Shown here: piece by piece, positions 44,485-52,254 of the stretch
How the letters are laid out: each line of letters opens with the position of its first letter
How positions within the stretch are numbered: position 1 is the stretch's first letter
Assembly (NCBI GenBank): GCA_964525995.1
Contig: CAZGIM010000010.1
Span: forward strand, 89,700-153,699
Source: CAIVAT01 sp964525995
GTDB taxonomy: Bacteria; Bacteroidota; Bacteroidia; Bacteroidales; FEN-979
Length of the DNA stretch: 64,000 bases
Reading direction: 5' to 3'
Program-made: the position numbers and the translations under genes
Notes under the pieces: model-generated
Told to the model about the DNA's origin: nothing
The model's database searches: none
The model's input: the letters and a program-made list of their open reading frames with translations, nothing else

Positions 44485-46218
44485 CTACCAGAATAAGATT
44501 GTGAGAACAGTAAAGATGATCAATACCAGGATAGCCAGGGAAGTTGATCTTTTATACCAGGCTACGTGATCTTCCTTTATTTTTGGTGTTAGCGAATAAA
44601 CCAGTCCTTTGAGTTCCTCGTCTGTTTTTTTCTGTTTGGTTGAAAGGGATACGACAAGGGTGACCAGTGCGCTGGTGGTGCAGGCGTAGATGGCAGTCCA
44701 GAAATTCTGTGCCATCTCAACAGGATAGGCATAGCACTTACAGAGCCATCCGCCCTTAACCAGGGTATCGGCGCCCTCGGGATAGGTAATTCCATGATGT
44801 ATAAGGGCGATCAGGAAACCCGCAAGAAGTCCCGTAAATGCAGCATGACCGGTAGATCGTTTCCAGAACATTCCAAGGAAAATTACAGCAAACAACGGGG
44901 CATTAATCATGGAGAAGATGGTTTGAAGGAAATCCATGATGTTTCCAAACAAACTGGCGAGATAGGCTGCACCGATGCTTACCAGAACACCGAAAACGGT
45001 CGCCAACCTGCCAACCTTCAGGTAATGGTTATCATCAGAGGTTTTATCACCGGTTGGCGGTCGTAAATAGCTCTGATAGATGTCGTAGGTCCACACAGTA
45101 TTGAAAGCTGATACGTTTCCTGCCATGCCCGACATAAAAGAGGCCAGCAACGCGGTTATTCCCAGTCCGAGTACACCTGCCGGCAGATATTGTTTCAACA
45201 ACATGATGATGGTGTAGTCCCAGATTGGCTGGCCTGCTTCATTCATTGGCAGAACAAATCCCTTGTCCGGGGTATTCATCAGCACCAGCGCTGCGATTCC
45301 AGGAACGATAATCAGGAACGGAATAAACATCTTCGGTATGGCGCCTATTAGCGGGGTATTCCGGGCTGCGGTCAGAGAATGGGCCGACATAGCCCGTTGG
45401 ACGATGAGAAAGTTGGTACACCAGTAACCAAATGAGAGTACGAAGCCAAGTCCGGCAAATATTCCGTACCACTCCACCCCTAACGGGTTTGCCCGGGCCG
45501 ATCCTGTATATTTCCAGGTTGTGGTCCAGGTATCCGGCGCAAATCCCTTCCCTGATACTATCGGGGCAAGCTGGTCCTGCAAACCGTTCCACCCTCCAAG
45601 ATCCTTCAGACTCAACAGAACGATGGGCAACAATCCGATGACGATAATGAAAAACTGGAGGACTTCATTATAGATGGCTGAAGACAACCCGCCGAGGTAG
45701 GTATAAGCAAGAACTATAGCCGCTGATAACAGAAGGCTTAGGTGGAAGTTCCAACCCAGCACTTTTTCCATAAGGATTGCCAGGGCGTACATCGATATAC
45801 CTGAAGCGAGAATGGTCATCACGGCAAACAAAATCGCATTCAGTCCACGGGTTTTTTCATCATACCGAAGCTTCAGATATTCAGGGACCGACCGCGCTTT
45901 TGATCCATAGTAAAATGGCATCATGAACAAGGCCAGGAATACCATGGCCGGAATGGCTCCGATCCAGTAAAAGTGCGTAGTCAACATTCCGTATTTTGCG
46001 CCCGATCCGGTCATTCCCATCACTTCAAGCGCCCCGAGGTTGGTTGAAATGAAAGCCAGTCCGGCAACCCATGCCGGCATGGAACGACCTGCTTCAAGAA
46101 AGGCATTGGCATCCTTCATATAACGTTTCAGCGCCCAACCGATCCCCAGGACAAAGACAAAATAGACGATCATGATGGCATAATCGATCCAACTCAGAAC
46201 AAACCCGGTATCAACCAT
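44485..46218 (-). CDS. Sodium:solute symporter (SSS/SGLT family)
   Basis: A 577-residue transporter with about 14 hydrophobic helices. The family core is present: a first helix after WIDYAIMIVYFVFVLGIGWALKR, FLEAGRSMPAWVAGLAFISTNLGALEVMG, the Na-site region, and AYTYLGGLSSAIYNEVLQFFIIV. The sugar-type SGLT group in Bacteroidota has this length. It would bring a monosaccharide or similar solute across the inner membrane with sodium, and the downstream glycosidase-like protein and nearby mutarotase support a sugar. Exact substrate is not readable. Confidence 0.9.
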   Translation of the reverse strand: MVDTGFVLSWIDYAIMIVYFVFVLGIGWALKRYMKDANAFLEAGRSMPAWVAGLAFISTNLGALEVMGMTGSGAKYGMLTTHFYWIGAIPAMVFLALFMMPFYYGSKARSVPEYLKLRYDEKTRGLNAILFAVMTILASGISMYALAILMEKVLGWNFHLSLLLSAAIVLAYTYLGGLSSAIYNEVLQFFIIVIGLLPIVLLSLKDLGGWNGLQDQLAPIVSGKGFAPDTWTTTWKYTGSARANPLGVEWYGIFAGLGFVLSFGYWCTNFLIVQRAMSAHSLTAARNTPLIGAIPKMFIPFLIIVPGIAALVLMNTPDKGFVLPMNEAGQPIWDYTIIMLLKQYLPAGVLGLGITALLASFMSGMAGNVSAFNTVWTYDIYQSYLRPPTGDKTSDDNHYLKVGRLATVFGVLVSIGAAYLASLFGNIMDFLQTIFSMINAPLFAVIFLGMFWKRSTGHAAFTGLLAGFLIALIHHGITYPEGADTLVKGGWLCKCYAYPVEMAQNFWTAIYACTTSALVTLVVSLSTKQKKTDEELKGLVYSLTPKIKEDHVAWYKRSTSLAILVLIIFTVLTILFW

Positions 46219-46322
46219 TTCGGTATTGTTAAAATATTAATATTGAATTTATTATTGAACAGATAAAGCTGTCATGTTTTAGAATAATGAAACAAATTTA
46301 ACAGGATATTTTCATGAATCGA

Positions 46323-46330
46323 TATCTTTG
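46323..46330 (+). promoter_or_regulatory. Candidate -7 element for the metallophosphoesterase gene
   Basis: TATCTTTG matches the consensus exactly and lies 32 bases before the TTG start at 46363. Confidence 0.45.
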
Positions 46331-46362
46331 CAGCCATAAAATCAAGAATAAGGGAAAAAAAA

Positions 46363-47520
46363 TTGAAGACCGGAGCGTTTATTATCTTCTTTACCATTGT
46401 TATTACCGTTTACGGTTTACTGAACAGCTACATTTTTATTCGCGGATTACAAGCTTTGCCGGCAGGTTCATGCTGGCGATCCTGGTATAGTGTCGGCTTC
46501 TGGTTGATCGCATCGACCTTTATTCTTGCACGGGTATTGGAACGTGCTTATCCGTGCGGATTTACGGGTGTCATCACCTGGATCGGATCGTTCTGGCTCG
46601 CATTCCTTCTTTATTTCACCCTGGCCGCCCTGCTGGCCGATTTAGTAAGGTTTCTCAACCATTTCGTTCATTTTTTACCGTCGGCATTGCTTGCCGATTA
46701 CGGGAAAACCAAAATAATCCTGTTGATCAGTGTTATTGGAATGGTCGCTATGGTTGTTGTTGCCGGATACATCAATGCGAGAAATCCGCGGATTAAAAAG
46801 CTAAACCTTCATATTTCCAAGACGGTAACAGGGTCGCGTGAGCTCAACCTGGTGATGGCATCTGATATTCATCTCGGAACTCTGATTGCGAAGAGGAAAG
46901 CCAATAAACTGGTTGCTACCATTAACAGTCTGAATCCCGATCTCGTTCTCTTTGCAGGAGATGTGGTGGATGAAGATCTGACGCCGGTTATCATGAATAA
47001 CCTGGGTGCAAACCTCAGTCAGATCAGGGCAAAGCTGGGCGTTTACGCAATCCCCGGCAACCACGAGTACATTGGAGGCGCCGAGCCGGCCATCCGGTAT
47101 CTGGAGGAACACGGTGTAAAAGTTCTTCGTGATACTTCCATCCGGATCGATAACCGGTTTTACCTGGTAGGTCGGGACGATCGCGATAAAAAGCGTTTTA
47201 CAGGCAAGGCACGACTTGAACTGGGTGAACTTATGAAAGGCGTTGACCATTCCTGCCCGGTTATCCTCATGGATCATCAACCCTTTCATCTCGATCAGAC
47301 AGTTCATGAAAACGTAGATCTGCAACTTTCAGGGCACACCCATCATGGTCAGATATGGCCGCTCAACCTGATAACATCAGCAATGTATGAGATCAGCAGC
47401 GGATACCTGAAAAAGGGAGTTACCCATTTCTATGTCTCTAATGGATTCGGCACATGGGGGCCTCCGATCAGACTCGGGAATCGTCCCGAGATCGTGCACA
47501 TTAAACTGACTTTTGACTGA
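46363..47520 (+). CDS. Membrane metallophosphoesterase
   Basis: A 385-residue protein with about four N-terminal transmembrane helices (residues 5-135) and a calcineurin-like domain: ASDIHLG, LFAGDVVDE, IPGNHEY, LMDHQPFHLD and LSGHTHHGQIWP supply the dinuclear metal ligands. The YkuE/YaeI group with this layout acts on phospholipids such as UDP-diacylglucosamine-like or cyclic substrates. The start is TTG, preceded by AAGGG; no ATG lies early enough to keep the first helix. The M23 peptidase gene begins 4 bases after its stop, so they are coupled. Confidence 0.87.
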   Translation: MKTGAFIIFFTIVITVYGLLNSYIFIRGLQALPAGSCWRSWYSVGFWLIASTFILARVLERAYPCGFTGVITWIGSFWLAFLLYFTLAALLADLVRFLNHFVHFLPSALLADYGKTKIILLISVIGMVAMVVVAGYINARNPRIKKLNLHISKTVTGSRELNLVMASDIHLGTLIAKRKANKLVATINSLNPDLVLFAGDVVDEDLTPVIMNNLGANLSQIRAKLGVYAIPGNHEYIGGAEPAIRYLEEHGVKVLRDTSIRIDNRFYLVGRDDRDKKRFTGKARLELGELMKGVDHSCPVILMDHQPFHLDQTVHENVDLQLSGHTHHGQIWPLNLITSAMYEISSGYLKKGVTHFYVSNGFGTWGPPIRLGNRPEIVHIKLTFD

Positions 47521-47524
47521 TCCT

Positions 47525-48751
47525 ATGCATAAACCTCGTTTCAGACTTGTTTCGCTCATAACCCTGTTTACGGTATTAGGAATCATCCTCCTGATCTGGT
47601 CGCTGTTCCCCTTGTTCCATCAAAAAGAACCAGTCAAAGTCAGTGTTTCAAAATCACACATCGCCTACAACCTGGCCCTCGACTCCGTTGATATAACCTA
47701 CGGGAAGGTGAAGGGCAACCAGAATCTGTCGGAGTTGCTGGCCAAACTGGTATCACCCCAGATCATTGACCGGATCGGTAAATCAACCTGTGAAATTTTC
47801 GACGTCAGGAAAATCCGTTCTGGAAATACCTATGCACGTATAACATCCCGGGATTCGGCGAGACGTACCCTCTTCTTCATTTATGAAATCAATCCCATCG
47901 ATTTTGTTGTTTATGATTTCAGAGATTCGCTCCGGGTTTACCGTGATAAGAAGAACGTTAAAATGAACGTTAAGACCGCAACAGGAACCATTACTTCCTC
48001 ATTGTGGAACTGTTTTGCGGAGCAAAACCTTGACGTTGAGTTGGGGTTGGCGCTTTCGGATGTTTATGCCTGGACGGTCGATTTTTATGGGTTACAACGG
48101 GGTGATCACTTTAAAGTAATCTATGAAGAAGTTCATGTAGATGGAAGGATGGTAGGGATTGACAAGATTCTTTCTGCGGTATTCAGCAGTGGCAATAAGG
48201 ATTTTTTCGCATTTTATTTCCCGCAACAGGGTAAGCCGGCATATTTCGATGAAAAGGGACAAAGCCTGCAGCGATCTTTTCTGAAGGCTCCCTTGAAATT
48301 TTCCCGGATCAGTTCGCGGTTTTCCAGAGCCCGCAAACATCCCATTCTTAGGATTGTGAGGCCCCACTATGGCGTCGATTATTCGGCACCACGTGGCACT
48401 CCGGTTGTAGCGCTCGGAGATGGACGCGTGGGTGAAGCAGGTTTTAAAGGTGGTTACGGACGATTTATCAGTATTCACCACAATTCATCGTATACCACAA
48501 CCTATGCACATCTTTCGGGCTATGCCAAAGGTTTGAAGGCCGGAAATCATGTGAGTCAGGGTGAGGTAATTGGTTATGTCGGGAGTAGCGGACTGTCGAC
48601 CGGCCCTCATCTCGATTTCAGGGTGTATAAAAACGGGAAACCCATCGATCCGTTGAGATTGGAGTCACCGCATGCGAAACCGGTAGATTCCAAGGATCTC
48701 CATTCGTTTTATAAGACCATTCAGAAGTACAGAACTCAATTATCCGATTAA
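47525..48751 (+). CDS. Membrane-anchored M23 peptidase
   Basis: A 408-residue envelope peptidase with one N-terminal membrane anchor (LVSLITLFTVLGIILLIWSL). A long N-terminal region precedes the LytM domain near residue 285: HYGVDYSAPRGTPV (metal His and Asp) and TGPHLDFRVYKNG. The second motif is normally HxH; here it reads HLD, so the third zinc ligand would be Asp. It should cut peptidoglycan crosslinks or regulate amidases. ATG 47525 is preferred to the TTG 12 bases upstream. It is coupled with the metallophosphoesterase. Confidence 0.87.
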   Translation: MHKPRFRLVSLITLFTVLGIILLIWSLFPLFHQKEPVKVSVSKSHIAYNLALDSVDITYGKVKGNQNLSELLAKLVSPQIIDRIGKSTCEIFDVRKIRSGNTYARITSRDSARRTLFFIYEINPIDFVVYDFRDSLRVYRDKKNVKMNVKTATGTITSSLWNCFAEQNLDVELGLALSDVYAWTVDFYGLQRGDHFKVIYEEVHVDGRMVGIDKILSAVFSSGNKDFFAFYFPQQGKPAYFDEKGQSLQRSFLKAPLKFSRISSRFSRARKHPILRIVRPHYGVDYSAPRGTPVVALGDGRVGEAGFKGGYGRFISIHHNSSYTTTYAHLSGYAKGLKAGNHVSQGEVIGYVGSSGLSTGPHLDFRVYKNGKPIDPLRLESPHAKPVDSKDLHSFYKTIQKYRTQLSD

Positions 48752-48771
48752 CCAGATTCTTTTTCCGGTGG

Positions 48772-48804
48772 TTGCTGATTCTGGAAATAAAATTCTTAGG
48801 TTTG
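48772..48804 (+). promoter_or_regulatory. Candidate promoter of the aldose epimerase gene
   Basis: TTG (48772-48774), 22 bases, then TAGGTTTG (48797-48804), 47 bases before the ATG at 48852. Confidence 0.5.
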
Positions 48805-48851
48805 TACCACGATAAACATGGGTTAGAACTTATCAGCCTTTTAAACCAGTT

Positions 48852-50021
48852 ATGAATTTCCTCAGAAATATTTTTCTTTACCTGTTTTTAATGGGTATCG
48901 TTTCGTGTCATGTGAATATAAACAACCAGGAATGGGGCTCCAGCGACACACATAAAAAGCCGGCCATCATGAAAAAATCGTTCGGAACTGTTGATAACAA
49001 AGAGGTATTTTTATATACCCTTCAAAATGCAAACGGGATTAAAGTCTCGATTACCAATTACGGCGGAATCATCACCTCTATTTTGACTCCCGATAAACAT
49101 GATTCCTTAGGTGATATTGTACTTGGTTACGACAATCTTGCGTCTTACTTGAAGAGCACGCCTTACTTCGGCGCCATCGTCGGGCGCTATGCAAACCGGA
49201 TCGCCAAAGGCGCTTTCAATCTCGACGGTAAACAGTACAAACTTGCTGTCAATGACGGAAATAACAGCCTTCATGGCGGTTTAAAGGGTTTCGACAAGGT
49301 GGTCTGGGATGCAGTTGAATCGCATGATTCGCTGCAATCGAAATTGGAATTGACCTATCTCAGTAAGGACGGCGAGGAAGGATACCCGGGAAACCTCCGG
49401 GTGAAAGTCACCTACACGCTGAATGATCAGGATGAACTGATAACCCTGATTGAAGCAACCACTGATAAATCGACCCCGGTAAATCTTTGCAACCACACCT
49501 ATTTTAACCTCTCGGAATGCGACACCAGCGTTCTGGGACATATTCTAACCCTGTATGCAAGCCAATACACGGAAATTAACGACGAGCTGATCCCAACCAA
49601 CCGTTTATTGCAGGTTCAGGGGACACCGATGGATTTCAATGCTTCAGCAGCAATCGGTGAACGGATCGGAAAGGTCAAAGGGGGCTACGATCACAACTTT
49701 GTTCTTGATCACAAACCCGGCATGTTGTCCATGGCTGCTCAACTTTATGATCCAAGGAGCGGCCGACAGGTTGAAATCCTGACGACACAACCGGGAATTC
49801 AACTCTATAGCGGAAATTTTTTAGATGGGACTCTGGTCGGTAAAGGGGGAAAAGTTTATCAAAAACACTTTGGTTTATGTCTCGAAACGCAGCATTTTCC
49901 CGATTCACCCAATCATCCATCCTTCCCTTCAACCATCCTGAAGCCCGGTGAACAATTCTCCGAAACCACGGTGTACAGATTCTCTGCATTTAGAGAACCA
50001 ACGCAGGAAAATGAGGAATAG
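48852..50021 (+). CDS. galM: Exported aldose 1-epimerase (galactose mutarotase)
   Basis: This enzyme interconverts alpha and beta anomers of aldoses. The signal peptide ends MGIVSC with a lipobox-like cysteine, so it is probably a periplasmic lipoprotein. GalM marks follow: ITNYGGIITSI, GAIVGRYANRIAKG (sugar-binding Arg), NNSLHGG (His), NLCNHTYFNLS (catalytic His) and LCLETQHFPDSPNHP with the catalytic Glu. Length 389 includes the export signal. It would act on sugars released by the neighbouring glycosidases before uptake. It converges with the PPK2 gene. Confidence 0.92.
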   Translation: MNFLRNIFLYLFLMGIVSCHVNINNQEWGSSDTHKKPAIMKKSFGTVDNKEVFLYTLQNANGIKVSITNYGGIITSILTPDKHDSLGDIVLGYDNLASYLKSTPYFGAIVGRYANRIAKGAFNLDGKQYKLAVNDGNNSLHGGLKGFDKVVWDAVESHDSLQSKLELTYLSKDGEEGYPGNLRVKVTYTLNDQDELITLIEATTDKSTPVNLCNHTYFNLSECDTSVLGHILTLYASQYTEINDELIPTNRLLQVQGTPMDFNASAAIGERIGKVKGGYDHNFVLDHKPGMLSMAAQLYDPRSGRQVEILTTQPGIQLYSGNFLDGTLVGKGGKVYQKHFGLCLETQHFPDSPNHPSFPSTILKPGEQFSETTVYRFSAFREPTQENEE

Positions 50022-50073
50022 GCCATCAGTCTCCCGTTGACAATCAACATTCTCCGGAGAACCAGCAACGATT

Positions 50074-50964
50074 CTAATATTTGTTGGGGACAAACGTCTG
50101 TTCCGACATGGGTGGTCTGACATAACTTTTATCCTTAGCCAACGGAGGAAGCACAATTGTTTCGCGGGGTACTTCTTCGTACGGGATCAAACTCAGCAAG
50201 TGGCTGATGCAGTTCAGCCGGGCACGACGTTTATCATCGGCTTCCACAACATACCAGGGCGATTGTTTGGTATCGGTGTAAGCGAACATTTCATCTTTGG
50301 CTTTAGAGTACTCGACCCATTTGGTGCGTGATTCAACGTCCATCGGACTGATCTTCCACCGGCGGGTCGGATCGTTGATGCGCTGAATGAAGCGGCGTTC
50401 CTGTTCTTTATCACTTACTGAAAACCAGTACTTGATCAGGATGATACCGGAACGGATCAACATGGTCTCGAAGTTCGGGCAGGATCGTAAAAAATCCCAG
50501 TATTCGACATCCGAACAAAAACCCATGACCCGTTCCACACCCGCCCGGTTGTACCAACTCCTGTCGAACAACACCATCTCACCGGCGGCAGGTAAATGAG
50601 AAACATAACGCTGAAAGTACCATTGCGTTTTCTCCTTTTCAGTCGGTATTCCCAATGCAACGACCCGGCAAACCCTGGGATTCAACGATTCTGTTATCCG
50701 TTTGATGGCTCCTCCCTTTCCGGCAGCATCGCGGCCCTCAAACAAGGCAACCACGCGAAGGCCCTTATATTTGATCCATTCCTGAAGCTTAACCAATTCG
50801 ACCTGTAGCTTCGCGAGTTCCTCCTCGTATAAATTTCCCGGTAGTTTCTCCCGCTCATGATCGACGGGTTTGTCCTTTTGAGGCTCGGAAATCAGCTCTT
50901 CCTCTTTTTGCAGGTTTTCTTTCTTCTCCTTTTTATCCTTGTTTTTATCTTTTTTGTGGCTCAT
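50074..50964 (-). CDS. ppk2: Polyphosphate kinase 2
   Basis: PPK2 enzymes transfer phosphate between polyphosphate and nucleotides. The Walker A motif is EGRDAAGKGG, Walker B is VLFDRSWYNRAG, and the lid carries the basic residues NDPTRRWKISPMD. An N-terminal charged, lysine-rich and coiled extension of about 60 residues (KKDKNKDKKEKKEN) precedes the kinase domain. Length 296 and the GRDAAGKG loop fit class I. Whether it makes GTP, ATP or polyphosphate is not readable. It is divergent from the Ntn-hydrolase gene and converges with galM. Confidence 0.92.
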   Translation of the reverse strand: MSHKKDKNKDKKEKKENLQKEEELISEPQKDKPVDHEREKLPGNLYEEELAKLQVELVKLQEWIKYKGLRVVALFEGRDAAGKGGAIKRITESLNPRVCRVVALGIPTEKEKTQWYFQRYVSHLPAAGEMVLFDRSWYNRAGVERVMGFCSDVEYWDFLRSCPNFETMLIRSGIILIKYWFSVSDKEQERRFIQRINDPTRRWKISPMDVESRTKWVEYSKAKDEMFAYTDTKQSPWYVVEADDKRRARLNCISHLLSLIPYEEVPRETIVLPPLAKDKSYVRPPMSEQTFVPNKY

Positions 50965-51067
50965 TGAATTCTAATTATAGTTCTTGTATACAGATTTCGT
51001 ACGAAGGTAATACAAAAAAAATCTGCATTTGTCAAGCTTATGTTTTTTCTTAAAACCAGAATTCTGT

Positions 51068-51075
51068 TAACTTTG
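51068..51075 (+). promoter_or_regulatory. Candidate -7 element for the Ntn-hydrolase gene
   Basis: TAACTTTG matches the consensus exactly, 32 bases before the ATG at 51108. No clear -33 partner at the usual distance. Confidence 0.5.
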
Positions 51076-51107
51076 GTGGCATCGACCGAACTTCCTATTT
51101 TTCAACC

Positions 51108-52199
51108 ATGAAAATCAAACATCTTTTAATTGGTTTGACCCTGATAAGTCTCACCACTTTCTCCGACCTGCCGGCCTGCACCATCTTCAGGATGAAAGCC
51201 AAAGACGGAAGCATTATGATAGCCCGTTCGATGGAATTCGCTATTGATCTTCGCTATGATCTCATTGTGGTGCCGCGCGGTTCCCGGTTCACGAGCCCTT
51301 TTCCTCCCGCCAGGCAAGGCTTAACCTGGTCAACCCGGTTTGGATATGTGGGTGTTGCTGAAATGGGTAAAATCTCTGGAGTCAGCGACGGGATGAATGA
51401 GCAGGGACTTTCGCTCAGTTCGCTCTGGTATGAAAGCACGATGAAATGGCAGGAAGTGACGGCTGCCGACAGCAGCCGGGCTTTAGCACAAACCATGTTC
51501 TCCGATTGGATATTAGGCAGCTTTTCTAATGTCGGGGAGGTAAGGGCAGCCGTGACCAGAGTGAAGGTATTTAACTATATTGATCCCGCACTGAAGATGC
51601 CGGTCTTTTTACATTTTATTGTCTATGACGCATCGGGGGGATGCATTGTTATCGAGTATGATCAGGGATTTTGCAATGTTTACGACAACCCTTTGGGGGT
51701 CATGACGAATGCCCCCTCTTTCCCATGGCAGATGACCAATCTTCGTCAGTATATCGGTTTGGATGCAACCAATGCAAAGGCTGTACAGGCCGGAAACCAA
51801 GTGTTTCTTCCGACGGGTCACGGACAGGGAATGTTCGGCTTGCCTGGAGATTATACGCCACCCAGCCGGTTTGTAAGGCTTGCCATGTTTAGCCGTTTCG
51901 TTGATCCTCAATCCGACGCCAGTCATAATCTCAATTTGTGCCAGCATGTGATCAATACCTTTACCATACCATTCGGGATCATAACCGACAAGGCTGCCGA
52001 CGGTACCATTACCGATAAAGAATCGACCCAGTGGGTGACCTTTCGCGATGTGACAAATCGTGTACTCTATTTCAAAACATACGAAAATCAAACGCTGCGA
52101 ATGATCGACTTGCGAAAGCTCGACTTTACCGCCAAAGAGATCCGACGGATGTCGATGTACGGAACGCAGCAGACGATCATTGAAATGACACCCAGATAA
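51108..52199 (+). CDS. Exported choloylglycine-hydrolase-family Ntn amidase
   Basis: A 363-residue precursor. Cleavage of the signal peptide after Ala23 exposes Cys24 (ACTIF), the N-terminal nucleophile of the bile-salt hydrolase / penicillin V acylase family. Further family residues appear as the arginine in ARSMEFAID, the Asp and Asn of GVSDGMNEQGLS, and the conserved Asn near 200 in PLGVMTNAPSFPWQ. Gram-negative members of this kind act in the periplasm on N-acyl bonds in bile salts, homoserine lactones or similar lipids. The preferred acyl amide is unknown here. Confidence 0.87.
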   Translation: MKIKHLLIGLTLISLTTFSDLPACTIFRMKAKDGSIMIARSMEFAIDLRYDLIVVPRGSRFTSPFPPARQGLTWSTRFGYVGVAEMGKISGVSDGMNEQGLSLSSLWYESTMKWQEVTAADSSRALAQTMFSDWILGSFSNVGEVRAAVTRVKVFNYIDPALKMPVFLHFIVYDASGGCIVIEYDQGFCNVYDNPLGVMTNAPSFPWQMTNLRQYIGLDATNAKAVQAGNQVFLPTGHGQGMFGLPGDYTPPSRFVRLAMFSRFVDPQSDASHNLNLCQHVINTFTIPFGIITDKAADGTITDKESTQWVTFRDVTNRVLYFKTYENQTLRMIDLRKLDFTAKEIRRMSMYGTQQTIIEMTPR

Positions 52200-52254
52200 A
52201 GTTGGCTTGCCCAGGCAAATCAGATGCTTATAGTTCCTTTATTTTTATAAACCG

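Noticed and set aside
50050..50061. 12-bp palindrome TTCTCCGGAGAA between galM and ppk2
   Set aside because: A 12-bp palindrome is expected by chance several times in 64 kb and nothing else supports a function.
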